From Welwitschia mirabilis (lineage: Eukaryota > Gnetophyta > Gnetopsida > Welwitschiales), in contig JBOZIK010000001.1 in assembly GCA_051453625.1 (NCBI GenBank), forward strand, positions 45,547,703-45,574,795: a DNA stretch of 27,093 bases. Direction: 5' to 3'. The translations under genes and the position numbers were made by a program. Positions 9,482 to 18,656 of this stretch are shown here, piece by piece. Positions within the stretch are counted from its first letter, which is position 1. Each line of letters opens with the position of its first letter. Under the pieces are notes generated by a model. That model did no database searches. It was not told the DNA's origin and was given only the letters and a program-made list of their open reading frames with translations.

Positions 9482-9543
9482 GCATTGATTGATTGCACAT
9501 CTTATTAACTTAATAAGCTTTGCATTTTTTGAGAAAAACAATT

Positions 9544-9618
9544 GCCGACATTTTGCACCAACATATTGCCGACACAATGGCGACATGTCTCCCGACACGA
9601 CTTTTTGAGTCTGCCGAC
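9544..9618. promoter_or_regulatory. Cluster of four CCGAC motifs
   Basis: GCCGAC occurs at 9544, 9568 and 9613, and CCCGAC at 9591, within 75 bases of otherwise AT-rich DNA. A/GCCGAC is the known core of DRE/CRT sites bound by DREB/CBF factors. The motif repetition is seen directly; regulatory activity is not shown. It may be a repeat-family feature beside the gap. Confidence 0.35.
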
Positions 9619-9651
9619 ATTTTAATTTGCTGATATTTTACTCGTTGCTCC

Positions 9652-9804
9652 CATTATAGAAAACTTGTTTAGGGGATTCTAAATCAAAAGCATGAAGTAT
9701 CAAGTGGAGTTAAGTCAAATCTTTAATTGTCTCCTCTGCTCCTTTTTGCAATAACACTCGCTATTTATATGGGGGGTTGGATATGTCTTATTTGTATAGG
9801 GTTA
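9652..9804. repeat. Right copy of the duplicated segment
   Basis: Second copy of the segment at 9226-9381, in the same orientation, 426 bases further on. Both start after a ctcccnttata string. The sequence after gggttatt (gaaaaatcaattac) is available only here. Confidence 0.85.
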
Positions 9805-10334
9805 TTGAAAAATCAATTACAAGGGGTCAATGTTGGCTTCTTCTGTTCAGGTTTTAACTCCAGTGTTTGTATGGCTAGAAGCAAGCTCCCAAACAAAGGG
9901 TATAGAAATGTAACTCTTTTAAGCAAAAGTAACAAGATGTATAATGTTAAACACATCAATGTGTGCATTTATGTGGCTCAGTGGAAAGAAAAATTTGTAT
10001 TTTGTTACTCTATATTGATCCCATACCCTCAGCACAAAATGATGTTAACAAGATTAAAAGACTGGAACCTCAAATGACAAACACAATTTGCAACAAAAAA
10101 TCTTCGCCCTGATATTAAAAACATTAGAATCCTGTATTCACTCATTTGGCATCACATTTCCAATTGACTAGGAAGGATTGTTCAATGACATTGCACATGT
10201 AGTAGGAACCATTTTTCGGATGAAATAAGATGGGTACTCCAGATGGTTCTCTGAATGCAAATTTTGCAAGTTGCAAGGAGGTGCCATTGCTATAATTTTA
10301 CTGTTCATGATGGTTCAGTGAACTAGTTGCCATA
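9805..10334. other. Intron sequence, mostly unassigned
   Basis: An open frame reaches 10077 on the plus strand, but its protein has no recognisable motif and begins inside the repeat. The last 100 bases may be the connection part of the Copia scrap that follows. Nothing else is supported. Confidence 0.5.
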
Positions 10335-10610
10335 TCTCTAAAAAGAAGTTCCTTTCTCCACAACTAAGGTTGAATATATTGCTCTCACAAAGGTAGCAAA
10401 AGAGATGATCTTGCTGGATGGTTTGGCATTAAGCAGGAGAAGTGGAAGGTTCTTTATGACAGCAGAAGTATGGTATGTTTGGCTAGGAATACAATGTCTC
10501 ATCCTTAAACAAAACAGATTAATGTTTAGCATCGTCTCATACAAAAGGTTGTATAAAAGGTGATATTGCAACTTGGTAGAAATGACAAATGAAACATAGT
10601 GGATGCATTG
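10335..10610 (+). pseudogene. Copia scrap H: RNase H remnant
   Basis: Plus-strand pieces match the Copia RNase H domain in order but in two frames: FSTTKVEYIALTKVAKEMI, then GIKQEKWKVLYDSRSMVCL with ARNTMSHP, then a weak end (NIVDALIRL). RNase H degrades the RNA strand during reverse transcription. At least one frameshift (about 10420) and stops break it. No LTR is recognised around it, so only this 3' part of an element is supported. Confidence 0.78.
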
Positions 10611-10698
10611 ATAAGACTATGACTATTAATAAGAACTCCTTATATACCAAAGGGATCATAGAGGCTATTTCATTGTTATCTTTGTTGGGCCCATTAGC

Positions 10699-10917
10699 AT
10701 CACACCAAAAGCTCCTACTATGGTAGACAAACGAAACGTACAAATAAATCAACTCATCGGACGGGGCATCGGAATGCATACCCAATAATCTCCCTCTCAA
10801 TCCACATGTCATGTGCTCACATGGACTGGGTTAGCATTCGGGAGACTCGAACCCAAGGCAAACATGAAACCAGCCTCTAAAACCAATCATTCAACCAATA
10901 ACTATCACACCAAAAGC
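10699..10917 (-). mobile_element. tRNA-derived SINE with 14-bp target-site duplications
   Basis: The 14-base string atcacaccaaaagc occurs at 10699-10712 and 10904-10917, flanking 191 bp. On the minus strand the enclosed DNA has an A box TGGTTGAATGA (10897-10887, element positions 7-17) and a B box GGTTCGAGTCT (10853-10843, positions 51-61). Each matches the RNA polymerase III consensus in about 10 of 11 positions, with 33 bases between them, as in tRNAs. These three features together define a tRNA-derived SINE, which is non-coding and copied by LINE enzymes. The 3' end has no clear poly(A); it ends near GTTTGTCTACCATAGTAGGA. Confidence 0.82.
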
Positions 10918-11329
10918 AATGCTTCTGGTCAAAATCCAAAACCTAAAGATAAACCCACTTGTCAAGCTAGGCATAAGGAGCACATAACCAACAATCCTGG
11001 CATGGAAAGCAATGCAACCCTTAATGCTTTGAACCTAGACCTTTTTCAGAGACTAGTGAAGGTGTCTTCAACTAGAAGAATGTGGTAATCTGAAACCGAA
11101 TTTATTTATTCCTGGTTATCCTTGTGTTGACCCCGTAATACTGTTCCAAGGATATGAAGAGATTAAAGAGTTTGATAGTGATGATAGCACGTTGGCCATT
11201 TTTGTTGATGACACAACATAGGGTATTCAAAGACTAGCATCAAGTAAAGCTACTAATGCAGACAACTTATATAGAGAAATGCTTTAATGGAGCGGTCCAG
11301 TGGTATAGGATGCAATCTAGAGGAAATTA
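10918..11329. other. Unassigned sequence between SINE and LINE
   Basis: No domain is recognised. It may include the poorly preserved 5' portion of the LINE fragment or plain intron. A 91-codon plus-strand frame spanning the SINE and this region has no family resemblance. Confidence 0.4.
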
Positions 11330-11384
11330 AATCTAGGTTGTGCAAAGTGAGTTAGAAAAGGAATGGTGTATTAATAACACAATT

Positions 11385-12205
11385 ATGCTCTTTCAAAAAG
11401 GAGATAGGAATGATTTAAATAACTATATGCTGATTGGACTCAATAATATTTTTTTTCCAAGCTTTCGGGATTATTCTAGAGTTTATGATTGGAACATGGG
11501 CTAAAGCAAAGAAGGTACGTGCAATGTCATAGGCAATGTCAAGCAACACCATTTGACTGCACACCACCTCATCAACCAAAAATATCTTATTGACAAAGCA
11601 AAAGGTCCATGTAAGAAAACATTCATCTACTTTGTAGCTATCAGTTGAAGCAAATTGTGGAGGTGCTTTAATAGCATTACTATCTGCAATCCGAAAACTT
11701 TACAAAGAAGTATGCATCCAACTCAAATATAGTCAAGAAAGTGTTTTATTTCATAGTTTTATTGATGTGAAACAAGGATGCCCTCTTTTTCCAATTCTGT
11801 TTGGATTGTGTATTGATGAGCTTGAACATTAGATGCATAATCTGCCAATTACATATGCAATTACAAGTGGAGATAGTCCTATCAGACTCATGCCGTATGC
11901 TAATGATGTTCCAATTTCAAACTTAAAAGTTGGACTGCAACAAATGCTTGACACTCTTGATGACTTTTGCTAGTAATGAAAGTTAATACATAAAAAACCA
12001 AAGTCATGGTATGTAGAACACATAATACGGAATACAGTTTCACTATAGGGAATAGAGCATTTCGAGTAATTTTCTCTTATAAATACCTTGGCCTAGAATG
12101 CTCATACATTTACAAATGGGAAAAATGCATTTTTCATAGAGTTATAAGTGGAATGAAAGCTTTGTTGGCCCTAAAAAGAAATGTAAGAAGGAATCGAATT
12201 TAGCT
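11385..12205 (+). pseudogene. LINE reverse transcriptase remnant
   Basis: Pieces in several frames follow the order of non-LTR RT: NTIMLFQKGDRNDLNNY, HHLINQKYLIDKAKG, then DVKQGCPLFPILFGLCIDEL, LMPYANDVPIS in place of the YADD box, LQQMLDTLDDFC, KTKVMVCRT and VIFSYKYLGLECS. These are diagnostic for LINE RT, which primes on nicked chromosomal DNA. The second catalytic Asp is displaced by an Asn in YAND. Stops and frameshifts are frequent. Confidence 0.83.
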
Positions 12206-12960
12206 TAGGAAATTTGTATGATGCTATTGTTCAACTAACTATTCTTTATGGGTGTGTTGTTTAGGTCCTAGCTCAACAAATACATACTGGAAAAAATAAA
12301 AGAAATTGAAAAGTTATTCTTGTTAGAGGAATTCAAAATGGAGAGACAGACACAATATGATATTATGCTACTTTAGAGTAGAAAAGATACCCTAAGAAGT
12401 TGAAGCTATTTGTCAATTTATAGCATACACAAATAATCTTTTTGTAGTCACCATGAATAAATACTCAAAAAGAGTGATGTTGGTAACCCGAGACAAAGGA
12501 TGGCTTCAGGAAGAAGTTTTATGAATCAATAAATGAACTATTGAAGAGCACATTTTTTATTGTGATCCTGAACAGGTTCACAAGATTGTCACGCAGAACA
12601 TGCTTTGGAATCTTTGAGAGAACACAGAAGGAAAGAAGTATTTCAATCTAAATAGCATTATAGGAGGTCTCAATATAAAGGCAAATTATTTAATAGCTAC
12701 TATTCCTCGACATTTGCAATGTGTAATAAGCAAAGTAAGAAGAAGATCTCATTATTTGAGAGTTGAAAAAGGGAAATGGCTCAAGATTCCTCAAAAAGAA
12801 TGGACTTGTGGACTGTGCAATCAAAATACTATTGAAGACGAACACCACATTTTCGTATAGTGTACCAGACTTTAGCACATAGGACAAGAGGCACATTATA
12901 GTTACCAATCTAATTGATTTGTTCCAAATTGTACGAAGAACACTTGGTAATGTTTTTTAT
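12206..12960 (+). pseudogene. LINE C-terminal region with Cys/His motif
   Basis: Downstream of RT the translation continues with QLTILYGC, a Trp-containing part and IEKLFLLEEF. After frame changes comes IPRHLQCVISKVRRRSHYL and the Cys/His cluster TCGLCNQNTIEDEHHIFV followed by a stop codon and C. This C-x2-C ... H-x4-C arrangement is the zinc-binding end of many LINE ORF2 proteins. It closes at about 12870, with a poorly conserved tail to about 12960. Confidence 0.75.
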
Positions 12961-13039
12961 GTTGTTTTCAAATCTCATTGCATATGCATTTCAACTATCC
13001 AATAGATCCTTAGTGTCTATAGACATATAAAAATTTCAG

Positions 13040-13122
13040 TTTTAGTTTCAATATTGTAATAGGTGGGTAGTCTAAAGCTCACCTCGAGGGTTGTCTACTA
13101 TTAAAGAATATATATATATATA
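13040..13122 (+). repeat. LINE 3' tail with possible stem-loop and (AT)n
   Basis: ggtgggtagtctaaagctcacc can fold through GGTGg and cTCACC, followed by a near-palindrome acctcgagggt and an (AT)n run. A structured 3' end with a simple-repeat tail is common in LINEs whose RT recognises its own RNA. The fold was judged by eye. Confidence 0.45.
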
Positions 13123-13502
13123 GACCTTCAAATAAAGAAAACAAATAATTAGGGTTGTCACTCTAATTTCCTCTGTTTATTTGTGCCATGCCTTTGAGGT
13201 GGAGTGAATGTCTTGATAAAAGTTGAATAGAAGTCCACATTAACAAACATGTTTTGGATGGTCAGTCAATCTGAAGGGTAAAAATAACCAATCCATCAAT
13301 TTAGCTATTCAAAGGTAAACAAAATATGACAAATGCCCCATAGTGTCCACAAAGAAAAGGACAGTTACAAAAGATGGAATGCTAAAGATCAAGTCAACTA
13401 AAGCATACATGAAAGCATAAAAATACTTGCAATGTTAATCATTAATTAAGTGATGAACAGAGACAAGATGTTAAAGCCAGAGTACTTAAGTGCAGAAATA
13501 AC
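13123..13502. other. Intron sequence without recognisable features
   Basis: AT-rich sequence between the LINE tail and the donor site of the RABC exon. I see nothing to annotate. Confidence 0.6.
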
Positions 13503-13624
13503 CTTATCAACTTTGTTTCCAACAAGCATCTTGATGCAATCTTTGTTTGTTGAATAAAGATCCACTTCTTTTGCCCATACGTCGGACAGATTGGTAAATG
13601 TTTGACGACGTGTGACATCATAAA
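13503..13624 (-). CDS. RABC/Rab18-like GTPase, exon with G4 box
   Basis: Minus-strand exon of 122 bases with acceptor (ttggcag) and donor (gttatt). It reads [20 protein letters not shown], then [12 protein letters not shown] and [12 protein letters not shown] is the G4 guanine-specificity box. The string from TRR through DLYSTN is characteristic of the RABC group rather than RABA or RABE. The first two bases complete a Val codon begun at the end of the previous exon. No damage is seen. Confidence 0.92.
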
Positions 13625-13726
13625 CTGCCAATTCACAACTTGCAATGGATGAAAAAAATGCATATTACAAACTCGTGTAAAAGATGAATGCACAGCAAAC
13701 AAATAGCAAAAAGTTCATTTACTCAC

Positions 13727-13792
13727 CAAAAATAATGCCTTGGGCCCCTCTGTAATATGAGCTTGTTAAGGTTCTGAACCTTTCTTGACCGG
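13727..13792 (-). CDS. RABC/Rab18-like GTPase, exon with switch II
   Basis: Minus-strand exon of 66 bases between acceptor ttttgcag and donor gtgagt. It encodes [17 protein letters not shown] and GIIF, the switch II region after the G3 box. Its first two bases finish the Ala codon of DTAGQ, a common Rab intron position. It joins in frame to the next exon across a 102-bp intron (13625-13726). The upstream exon ending in WDT-G, with the P-loop and switch I, should lie at higher coordinates but I did not find it up to the right edge. Confidence 0.92.
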
Positions 13793-14770
13793 CTGCAAAA
13801 TAGACAAACATGGTCCTATATAAATCTTATTTCATGCTGAAAAAATAATATGTATAACATATAACCATACTTGGCCACCTAAAGGGCAAACGTTTCTATT
13901 AACTGAGATTCAAAATAGTTACAGACAAGCCACTTACCCTTCTCTCGTGATATTTTTAATTTGACCATAATTTCTACATTACATTGAACTTTAGTGTGTT
14001 TACTTCCATTATCGAAATAATGAATGGAAATGAATCATGTTTCTTAACATGAAGTCAATTGTTAAAATTAGAAATGAGATGATAACCTGATAGATGTCAG
14101 TCAGTCTGAGTGCCAAACTAAAATATCATGCACTAACTAATGTTATATCTTCCTTATTCACTGTGTCTTTGATGATTTAATAATTGAAGTTATTACTAGC
14201 AAAGAGAAGGAGAAGATGGCAAGATTGGAAACGTCAAACAGTGTGGTTGCTGAAAGAAATTGTTGATTAAAAATGGGAAGGATCTTGAGACGTCAATCAA
14301 AAAGGTCCCCAAGAAGATCTTGTAGGAAAGCAAAGACTCTCAAATTTGTCGAAAATAAATGGTGTAGACAATTCAATATGCTTTCTCTTTCTCTTTTAGA
14401 ATACTTGCAGAAGAACAGAATATGAAATCCTTCATTTTCATTGGAAACTAGAATTTTTGAATAAGGAAATGTTGAAAGAATAGCAAGGTACTAGCCTCAT
14501 AGGTGGTCTTTGACATAGTTTTATGAAGCAAATTGTGGTTTAAAATTGTTTTTCCTTTTCAATGTTTGGATTGCAGAATCACATGGAATCATTTACCTGA
14601 ATTGTGTGGAATCATGAAATTTAAAAAACTCATTAAAAATAATTTTTTATAGTGTTAATGAATGTTGAAATTCTAAACATAATATTAGTCTAAATTAGTT
14701 TCACTAAACTCACCCCTAACTTGGCAACTTTAAACAAGTCATGATTGTGAAGGACATGGTTAGTCCAAAA
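13793..14770. other. Sequence upstream of the RABC exons, no features
   Basis: AT-rich sequence, probably the next intron of the RABC gene. No exon with the GDSGVGKS P-loop or the effector loop was found. No repeat family is recognised. Confidence 0.55.
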
Positions 14771-14842
14771 TGCTTGCAAGGTTCTTGAATCATGCATGAC
14801 GAGTGATGCTTGCAAGGTTCTTGAATCATGCATGACAAGCAA
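14771..14842. repeat. 36-bp tandem duplication
   Basis: Two adjacent 36-base units begin tgcttgcaaggttcttgaat. They share the first 30 bases and differ only near the end (gacgagtga against gacaagcaa). It is a recent local duplication in non-coding sequence. Confidence 0.92.
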
Positions 14843-15189
14843 TCATGTGAACACATTAAATGTTGGTTCATTTAGGATGGAAGAAGCCATGTTGACTCAC
14901 ATTTGAAAAGACTTTATACTAAATTTTTCAAAAGATGAGGAAGAGGGTAAAGGAGGGAAGTTATCATGGACAAGGTAGGGTGAATTATTAGAAAATAAAA
15001 ATTTCACAAATTAATGAGGAATCATATGAAGTATTAATAGGTGGAGTTTTTCCAACGACCACCCACCCCTCCAAATCAAGATTGCCATGCAGAGATCTTA
15101 GTTTTATTTTATAGCCATTCCTCTAAAAGCCGGTGATGTAAATATGGTTTTTGTTATTTTCTCTTTATCATCTTGCTAAAACTCAACAC
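14843..15189. other. Unassigned sequence beyond the end of element D
   Basis: No integrase or other Copia motif follows the protease of element D on the minus strand here. Element D appears to be truncated near 15190-15240. Confidence 0.5.
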
Positions 15190-15239
15190 CTTCTTTTAAT
15201 TTTCTTTTAACCATACAGTTGAACATCAGCAATGCTCCA

Positions 15240-15600
15240 TTGATACCTTTTATCAGCATCTATGAACAAATTCATCTTGAATTCCCCATTGAGGCTATGC
15301 AAGGATCTTTTACAAAATCAATGTTATAGCCTTTCTTGCAAAGCTAACTAACACTGAGAAAACTTTCAGGCAAAGTGGATACATAACTAATATTTGAAAT
15401 AACATACCTCATGTTTGTGACAAAGGAGATTGAGTCTCTTCCTGCAATATTTACCTTTTTGTTGTTGCTTAAAGTGATGTTGCCACCAAATTTCTATATG
15501 TGTGAAAACCACAATTTGCTTCCTAATATGTGATAATTCCATCTATTGACTAGATACCGTGCATCATTACAATTGACCTTTGGTACTCCGTACTCTCAAT
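15240..15600 (-). pseudogene. Copia element D: protease remnant
   Basis: Minus-strand pieces match the Copia protease region: RYLVNRWNYHI where working enzymes have an active-site D-S-G followed by HM, then FGGNITLSNNKKVNIAGRD, ISNISYVSTL and SLCKKGYNIDFV-like sequence near the end. The catalytic DSG is gone. It matures the polyprotein in active elements. The piece ends before integrase. Confidence 0.7.
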
Positions 15601-15694
15601 CAAACAAGAAATTTCTCCTCTTACAGTGAACAGTTTGATTTCTTATTTCTCCACATGAGAAAAGGAAATGACATCTTTCTAGTCAAGTTGCTTG

Positions 15695-15744
15695 TTAAAA
15701 CAATTAGCTTTCATGTTGCTTCTTAAAACAATTAGCTTTCATGT
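15695..15744. repeat. 28-bp tandem duplication in element D gag
   Basis: ttaaaacaattagctttcat occurs at 15695 and again at 15723. On the minus strand it repeats HMKANCFK, the end of a zinc knuckle. Confidence 0.88.
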
Positions 15745-15831
15745 GATTACTTAGTTTGCAATGGTTTTAAAATATGCCTTTTTGAACTTGTTATTAGATT
15801 TTACATGATTATTTAGTTTGCAATAGTTGCA
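15728..15831 (-). other. Two tandem zinc-knuckle copies in element D gag
   Basis: The minus strand encodes CNYCKLNNHVKSNN (15831-15790), matching C-x2-C-x4-H-x4 with the last Cys replaced by Asn. It then encodes CKLSNHMKANC (15760-15728), matching the C-x4-H-x4-C half of a second knuckle, in a different frame. The DNA around them aligns with a period of 62 bases. The knuckle binds RNA for packaging. Copia gag usually has one. Confidence 0.68.
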
Positions 15832-16488
15832 AACATTCTTTTCTTGAATTTGTCATTTTTGCTTTCTTTTGGGAGGGTGTGCTTGATGACTTGGTAGATT
15901 CATTTTTTCTCAATGGATGTGGCAAACTAAGTTGAAATTGAAATGCCTAAACAGTACGCTGTTACAATCCAAGATTCTCTCCTTTAGGTTTTTAGACCTT
16001 CTATGAGTTTGACCATGGACATCTTTGTAAGATTAAGATCCTCCTCAATAGCCAGGAAGATGAGATCAAAATGTCAAGATAGGTTTCTTAGGACTTTTGC
16101 AACAATTGTTGCTTCATTGAGTGCCTTGTCTACTAATCACAGATAATCAACAGTTTCTGAATCCCTCATCATAAGAGATTCAAAATCTCTTGTAAGCATT
16201 TTCAGCTTAACAACTTACATTTAGTTGATCCTCTATAACCTCCAAATGCATTCCAAGCATCCTTGAAATATTTCTGCTTAGCAATCTTAGGAAAGATCGT
16301 TCTATCCAAGCCACTCTAAATTATAAACAGTGCCTTCTCATCCGAGTTCTCAATTCTCACCATGCTTTCTTTTGTTATCAGAAATAGAAGCCAAAAATCT
16401 TGAGGATGCACCAGATGCGTGAAACCTATCATGAGAAGCTCCCAAGGATCTTCAAAAGCAAAAATGTCTTCATCCCGATAGCCAAATA
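15832..16488 (-). pseudogene. Copia element D: gag core (UBN2-type)
   Basis: Minus-strand translation in broken frames shows LAIGMKTFLLLK near 16480, then LDRTIFPKIAKQKYFKDAW with NAFGGYRG, MRDSETVDYL, and KVLRNLS with FDLIFLAIEEDLNL. These match the UBN2 gag core found in Copia elements. The frame is restored across solo LTR G if that insertion is ignored. Several stops are present. Confidence 0.8.
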
Positions 16489-17053
16489 TGTTGGAATTTT
16501 GGTTCCTATGTGAATCTCTGATGATGAAGATTTAGGTAATGTTTACATACCTAAGAGGTGAGAAAGTAGTCCTATGACTTAGATAAACCTAGGTTAGGAC
16601 TTATGTTATCATGGATTGTTTCAATATTGTGATTGAATGTACTGTGATTGACCTATGCATTTACCTAATACTAATTACATAATTGATAGGCATGATGCTT
16701 TGTATGTCATGAAATTTCATAAGATAACTCATAGTGCTTCATATCAAATATTCCTTCAAGAGATTGTTATATTTATACATATCGTTATCTATGATGTCCC
16801 TCAGTAAAGTTTGCACTTTTTAAACTTATAATCTTACTTCTTTAACCTAGATTGTAACTTTTCATATCTTATTTAGTTAAAATACATAATTATGTGATTA
16901 ATAAGGTTTTATATGTAAGAGTTATGTTATTATTGTCATAACTGTATATGTGATGTTTATATATTAACAACTTTAACATTACATACTTAATATAGGAAAA
17001 CGTTATAACATATTCCCTTATTTATTTATATAAATATGAAGTACATTCTAACA
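16489..17053. mobile_element. Solo LTR G inside element D gag
   Basis: This 565-bp segment begins TGTTGGAAT and ends ATTCTAACA, an imperfect inverted repeat of the TG...CA type. The flanking pentamers are aaata (left) and aaatc (right), four of five matching. Without the segment and one flank copy, the gag frame of D continues on both sides in phase. No internal domain, PBS or polypurine tract is present. It therefore looks like an LTR left by recombination between the two LTRs of an element. Its orientation is unclear. Confidence 0.72.
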
Positions 17054-17121
17054 AAATCTTTGTAGCCATCACCACCAAAAACTAGAACTATAAGCAAAAT
17101 GAAGCATAAACCACTTGCCAT
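17054..17121 (-). pseudogene. Copia element D: gag N-terminus
   Basis: An ATG at 17121-17119 (minus) opens a frame reading MASGLCFILL, then VFGGDGYKD, cut by solo LTR G. The FxGxxY motif close to the start is typical of Copia gag. It lies about 75 bases downstream of the PBS, as expected. Confidence 0.65.
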
Positions 17122-17197
17122 GAAACATTTACTTGAAAGCATGAGAGATTTTTAGGAGCAACCCTCTAATTTATTAGGCTAAAAAAGACCAGTCCTA

Positions 17198-17209
17198 GCT
17201 TTGATACCA
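17198..17209 (-). other. Primer-binding site of element D (tRNA-Met type)
   Basis: The minus strand reads TGGTATCAAAGC, one mismatch from the plant initiator tRNA-Met complement TGGTATCAGAGC. It begins four bases after an LTR-type end (TGTCA) at 17214. This fixes the orientation of element D. Confidence 0.85.
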
Positions 17210-17213
17210 TTTT

Positions 17214-18227
17214 TGACACTCAGGAGACAGGAAAGTGATTTACAAAAGAGAAACAAACAAAGAACATTTTTATAATAAAGCTCTTATATAATCATATTGA
17301 ACTATTTTGATATTCTGATATATTACAAGGTTTGGTCTTTTAATGCAGGTACAGGTCTTAAGAATGGCAGAAATAATCTAGGAAAACAACAATCATGAGC
17401 ACCTACACAGAGGCAGATGACAATCATAACCACCTGGACAAGAATAGACCTGGTGGTTACCTAGTCCAATAATAGATTTAGGGACATATATACATTAGGA
17501 CGGGGAACTATAATCCATTTATTTAATACATAAATGTTTAAGGTACAATAACATAGATTCAATAGGAAAATAGGGGCACAAAACCAGGTTCTAAAAAGGA
17601 TAACTTTTGAATTCCTTGGCCCTTAAGTTATAGCTAAGATGGGTTTTTTAAAGATAAACAGTATCATTTCTCTCTTTAGTTGGATCTCAAAACTTTGTTG
17701 TTTCTAAAGGCTTAAGCTTTTATAAGTATTAGGGCTTAATCCTTGAGAATCACCAAATGTCCAAGCATGTTTTCTAATTTATTATTTCGCAAAGGATCAT
17801 GTCTCTTTGGTTAAAGGACATAGTCCTTTTATTATTATTATTCTTTTGTCCTTTAACATTTAAAAAGGTATTTATCTATTAATTATTGCTTTCTAAGCAT
17901 TTCACACTTAATGTCATTAACTTTTTTGTGTCTCAATTATATTTTTGCTCAGTACTAATGCGTAATGCCTTAATAGTTTTGTCATAGAAGATGTCTTTTT
18001 GTAATTAAAGAAGTTCCTCTTATAGGTATTGACAATGTTAATTGTTTTAGACATCTTAATGGTATGGAAAAAGGGTAGAGTTTGAAATCCTTAGGTCAAC
18101 TGACTCCAAGTCCTCCTACCTCAACCAATTTTCCTACATGCGCATAACCAAAAAATCTTTAAATAAATAACTATACAATATTCATCATAAAATAGTACTT
18201 AATCATGAATACACATATACTATATAT
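17214..18227 (-). repeat. 5' LTR of element D, outer boundary unresolved
   Basis: The edge next to the PBS is TGACACTCAGGAG on the plus strand (ending TGTCA on the minus strand). A possible outer end gtca lies near 17985, but I cannot confirm it without a second LTR. The rest up to 18227 has no coding motif and includes an (att)n run near 17830. It may be partly LTR and partly host DNA. Confidence 0.4.
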
Positions 18228-18634
18228 TGTTATCAAGACACGTGAAGAATGCAAAAAAGAAAACAAAGAAGCACATAAACAATATACCAAGGTTGAGGCC
18301 CTTTTTATCCTACTTCCTTGATCCAGCACAGAGCTCTATTAGATCAATTGCAAAACTAGTAGTCACGAGAAGCACGAGCTGTTCCTCTATCTCAAGCCAC
18401 AACCCCCAAGCAAAAGTGCAAATGACTCTGACCACAACCACACCTCCTAGGGAAATGCTATCCTCCTTTGATAGTATTAAGGTTTTATGCAAAGCCCTAA
18501 ATTTTAACATTGACCCATATAGATACACTCTCTTTTATCTCTCTCACACTGTTTTTTAAATTTATTTAAATAACTTTACAACATAGGGTGACTTTTAACA
18601 TAGAAAGGGAAATATAAGGTTTGCCTCTATAACA
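18228..18634 (-). repeat. 3' LTR of element B
   Basis: A 407-bp segment with ends TGTTAT and ATAACA, a perfect 6-bp inverted repeat. It aligns with 25600-25958 through shared blocks such as gaatgcaaaaa, ctctattagatca, gaccacaaccacacc and acatagggt. A plus-strand open frame inside it is a shadow. Confidence 0.85.
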
Positions 18635-18656
18635 ACTAATAATCTCCACTTGAAGG
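18635..18656 (-). other. Polypurine tract of element B
   Basis: The minus strand reads CTTCAAGTGGAGATTATTAG directly before the 3' LTR. It resembles the Copia second-strand priming tract. Confidence 0.7.

Larger units (their letters stand above)
11330..13122 (+). mobile_element. 5'-truncated non-LTR retrotransposon (LINE)
   Basis: The plus strand holds RT, a C-terminal Cys/His region and a 3' tail in LINE order, with no LTRs and no endonuclease upstream. 5' truncation is usual for LINEs. It lies antisense to the RABC gene inside its intron. The sequence ends with an (AT)n run at 13107-13122. No target-site duplication was identified. Confidence 0.8.
8080..13502 (-). other. 5.4-kb intron of the RABC-like gene
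   Basis: Bounded by a GT donor (13502-13501) and an AG acceptor (8081-8080) on the minus strand. It contains an assembly gap, a duplicated segment, a Copia scrap, a SINE and a LINE fragment, annotated separately. The stretch 8080-9225 has nothing I can identify. Confidence 0.85.
15190..18227 (-). mobile_element. Copia element D, 5' part only (LTR, PBS, gag, protease)
   Basis: On the minus strand the order is a presumptive 5' LTR (from 17214 upward), PBS, gag and protease, after which the element stops. It is interrupted by solo LTR G. The left limit is approximate. The right limit of the LTR is not resolved; element B begins at 18228. Confidence 0.65.

Noticed and set aside
9974-9984. Perfect polymerase III A-box string TGGCTCAGTGG
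   Set aside because: No B box follows within 30-60 bases and no cloverleaf can be formed, so neither a tRNA nor a SINE is supported.
9727-10077. 116-codon plus-strand open frame
   Set aside because: It begins inside the duplicated segment, has no recognisable domain and no splice or start context.
10813-11088. 91-codon plus-strand open frame
   Set aside because: It starts within the antisense strand of the SINE and has no family resemblance.
18227-18559. Open frames on both strands within 18227-18559
   Set aside because: They lie inside the 3' LTR of element B, and related frames at 25681-26157 lie in the 5' LTR; non-coding by context.
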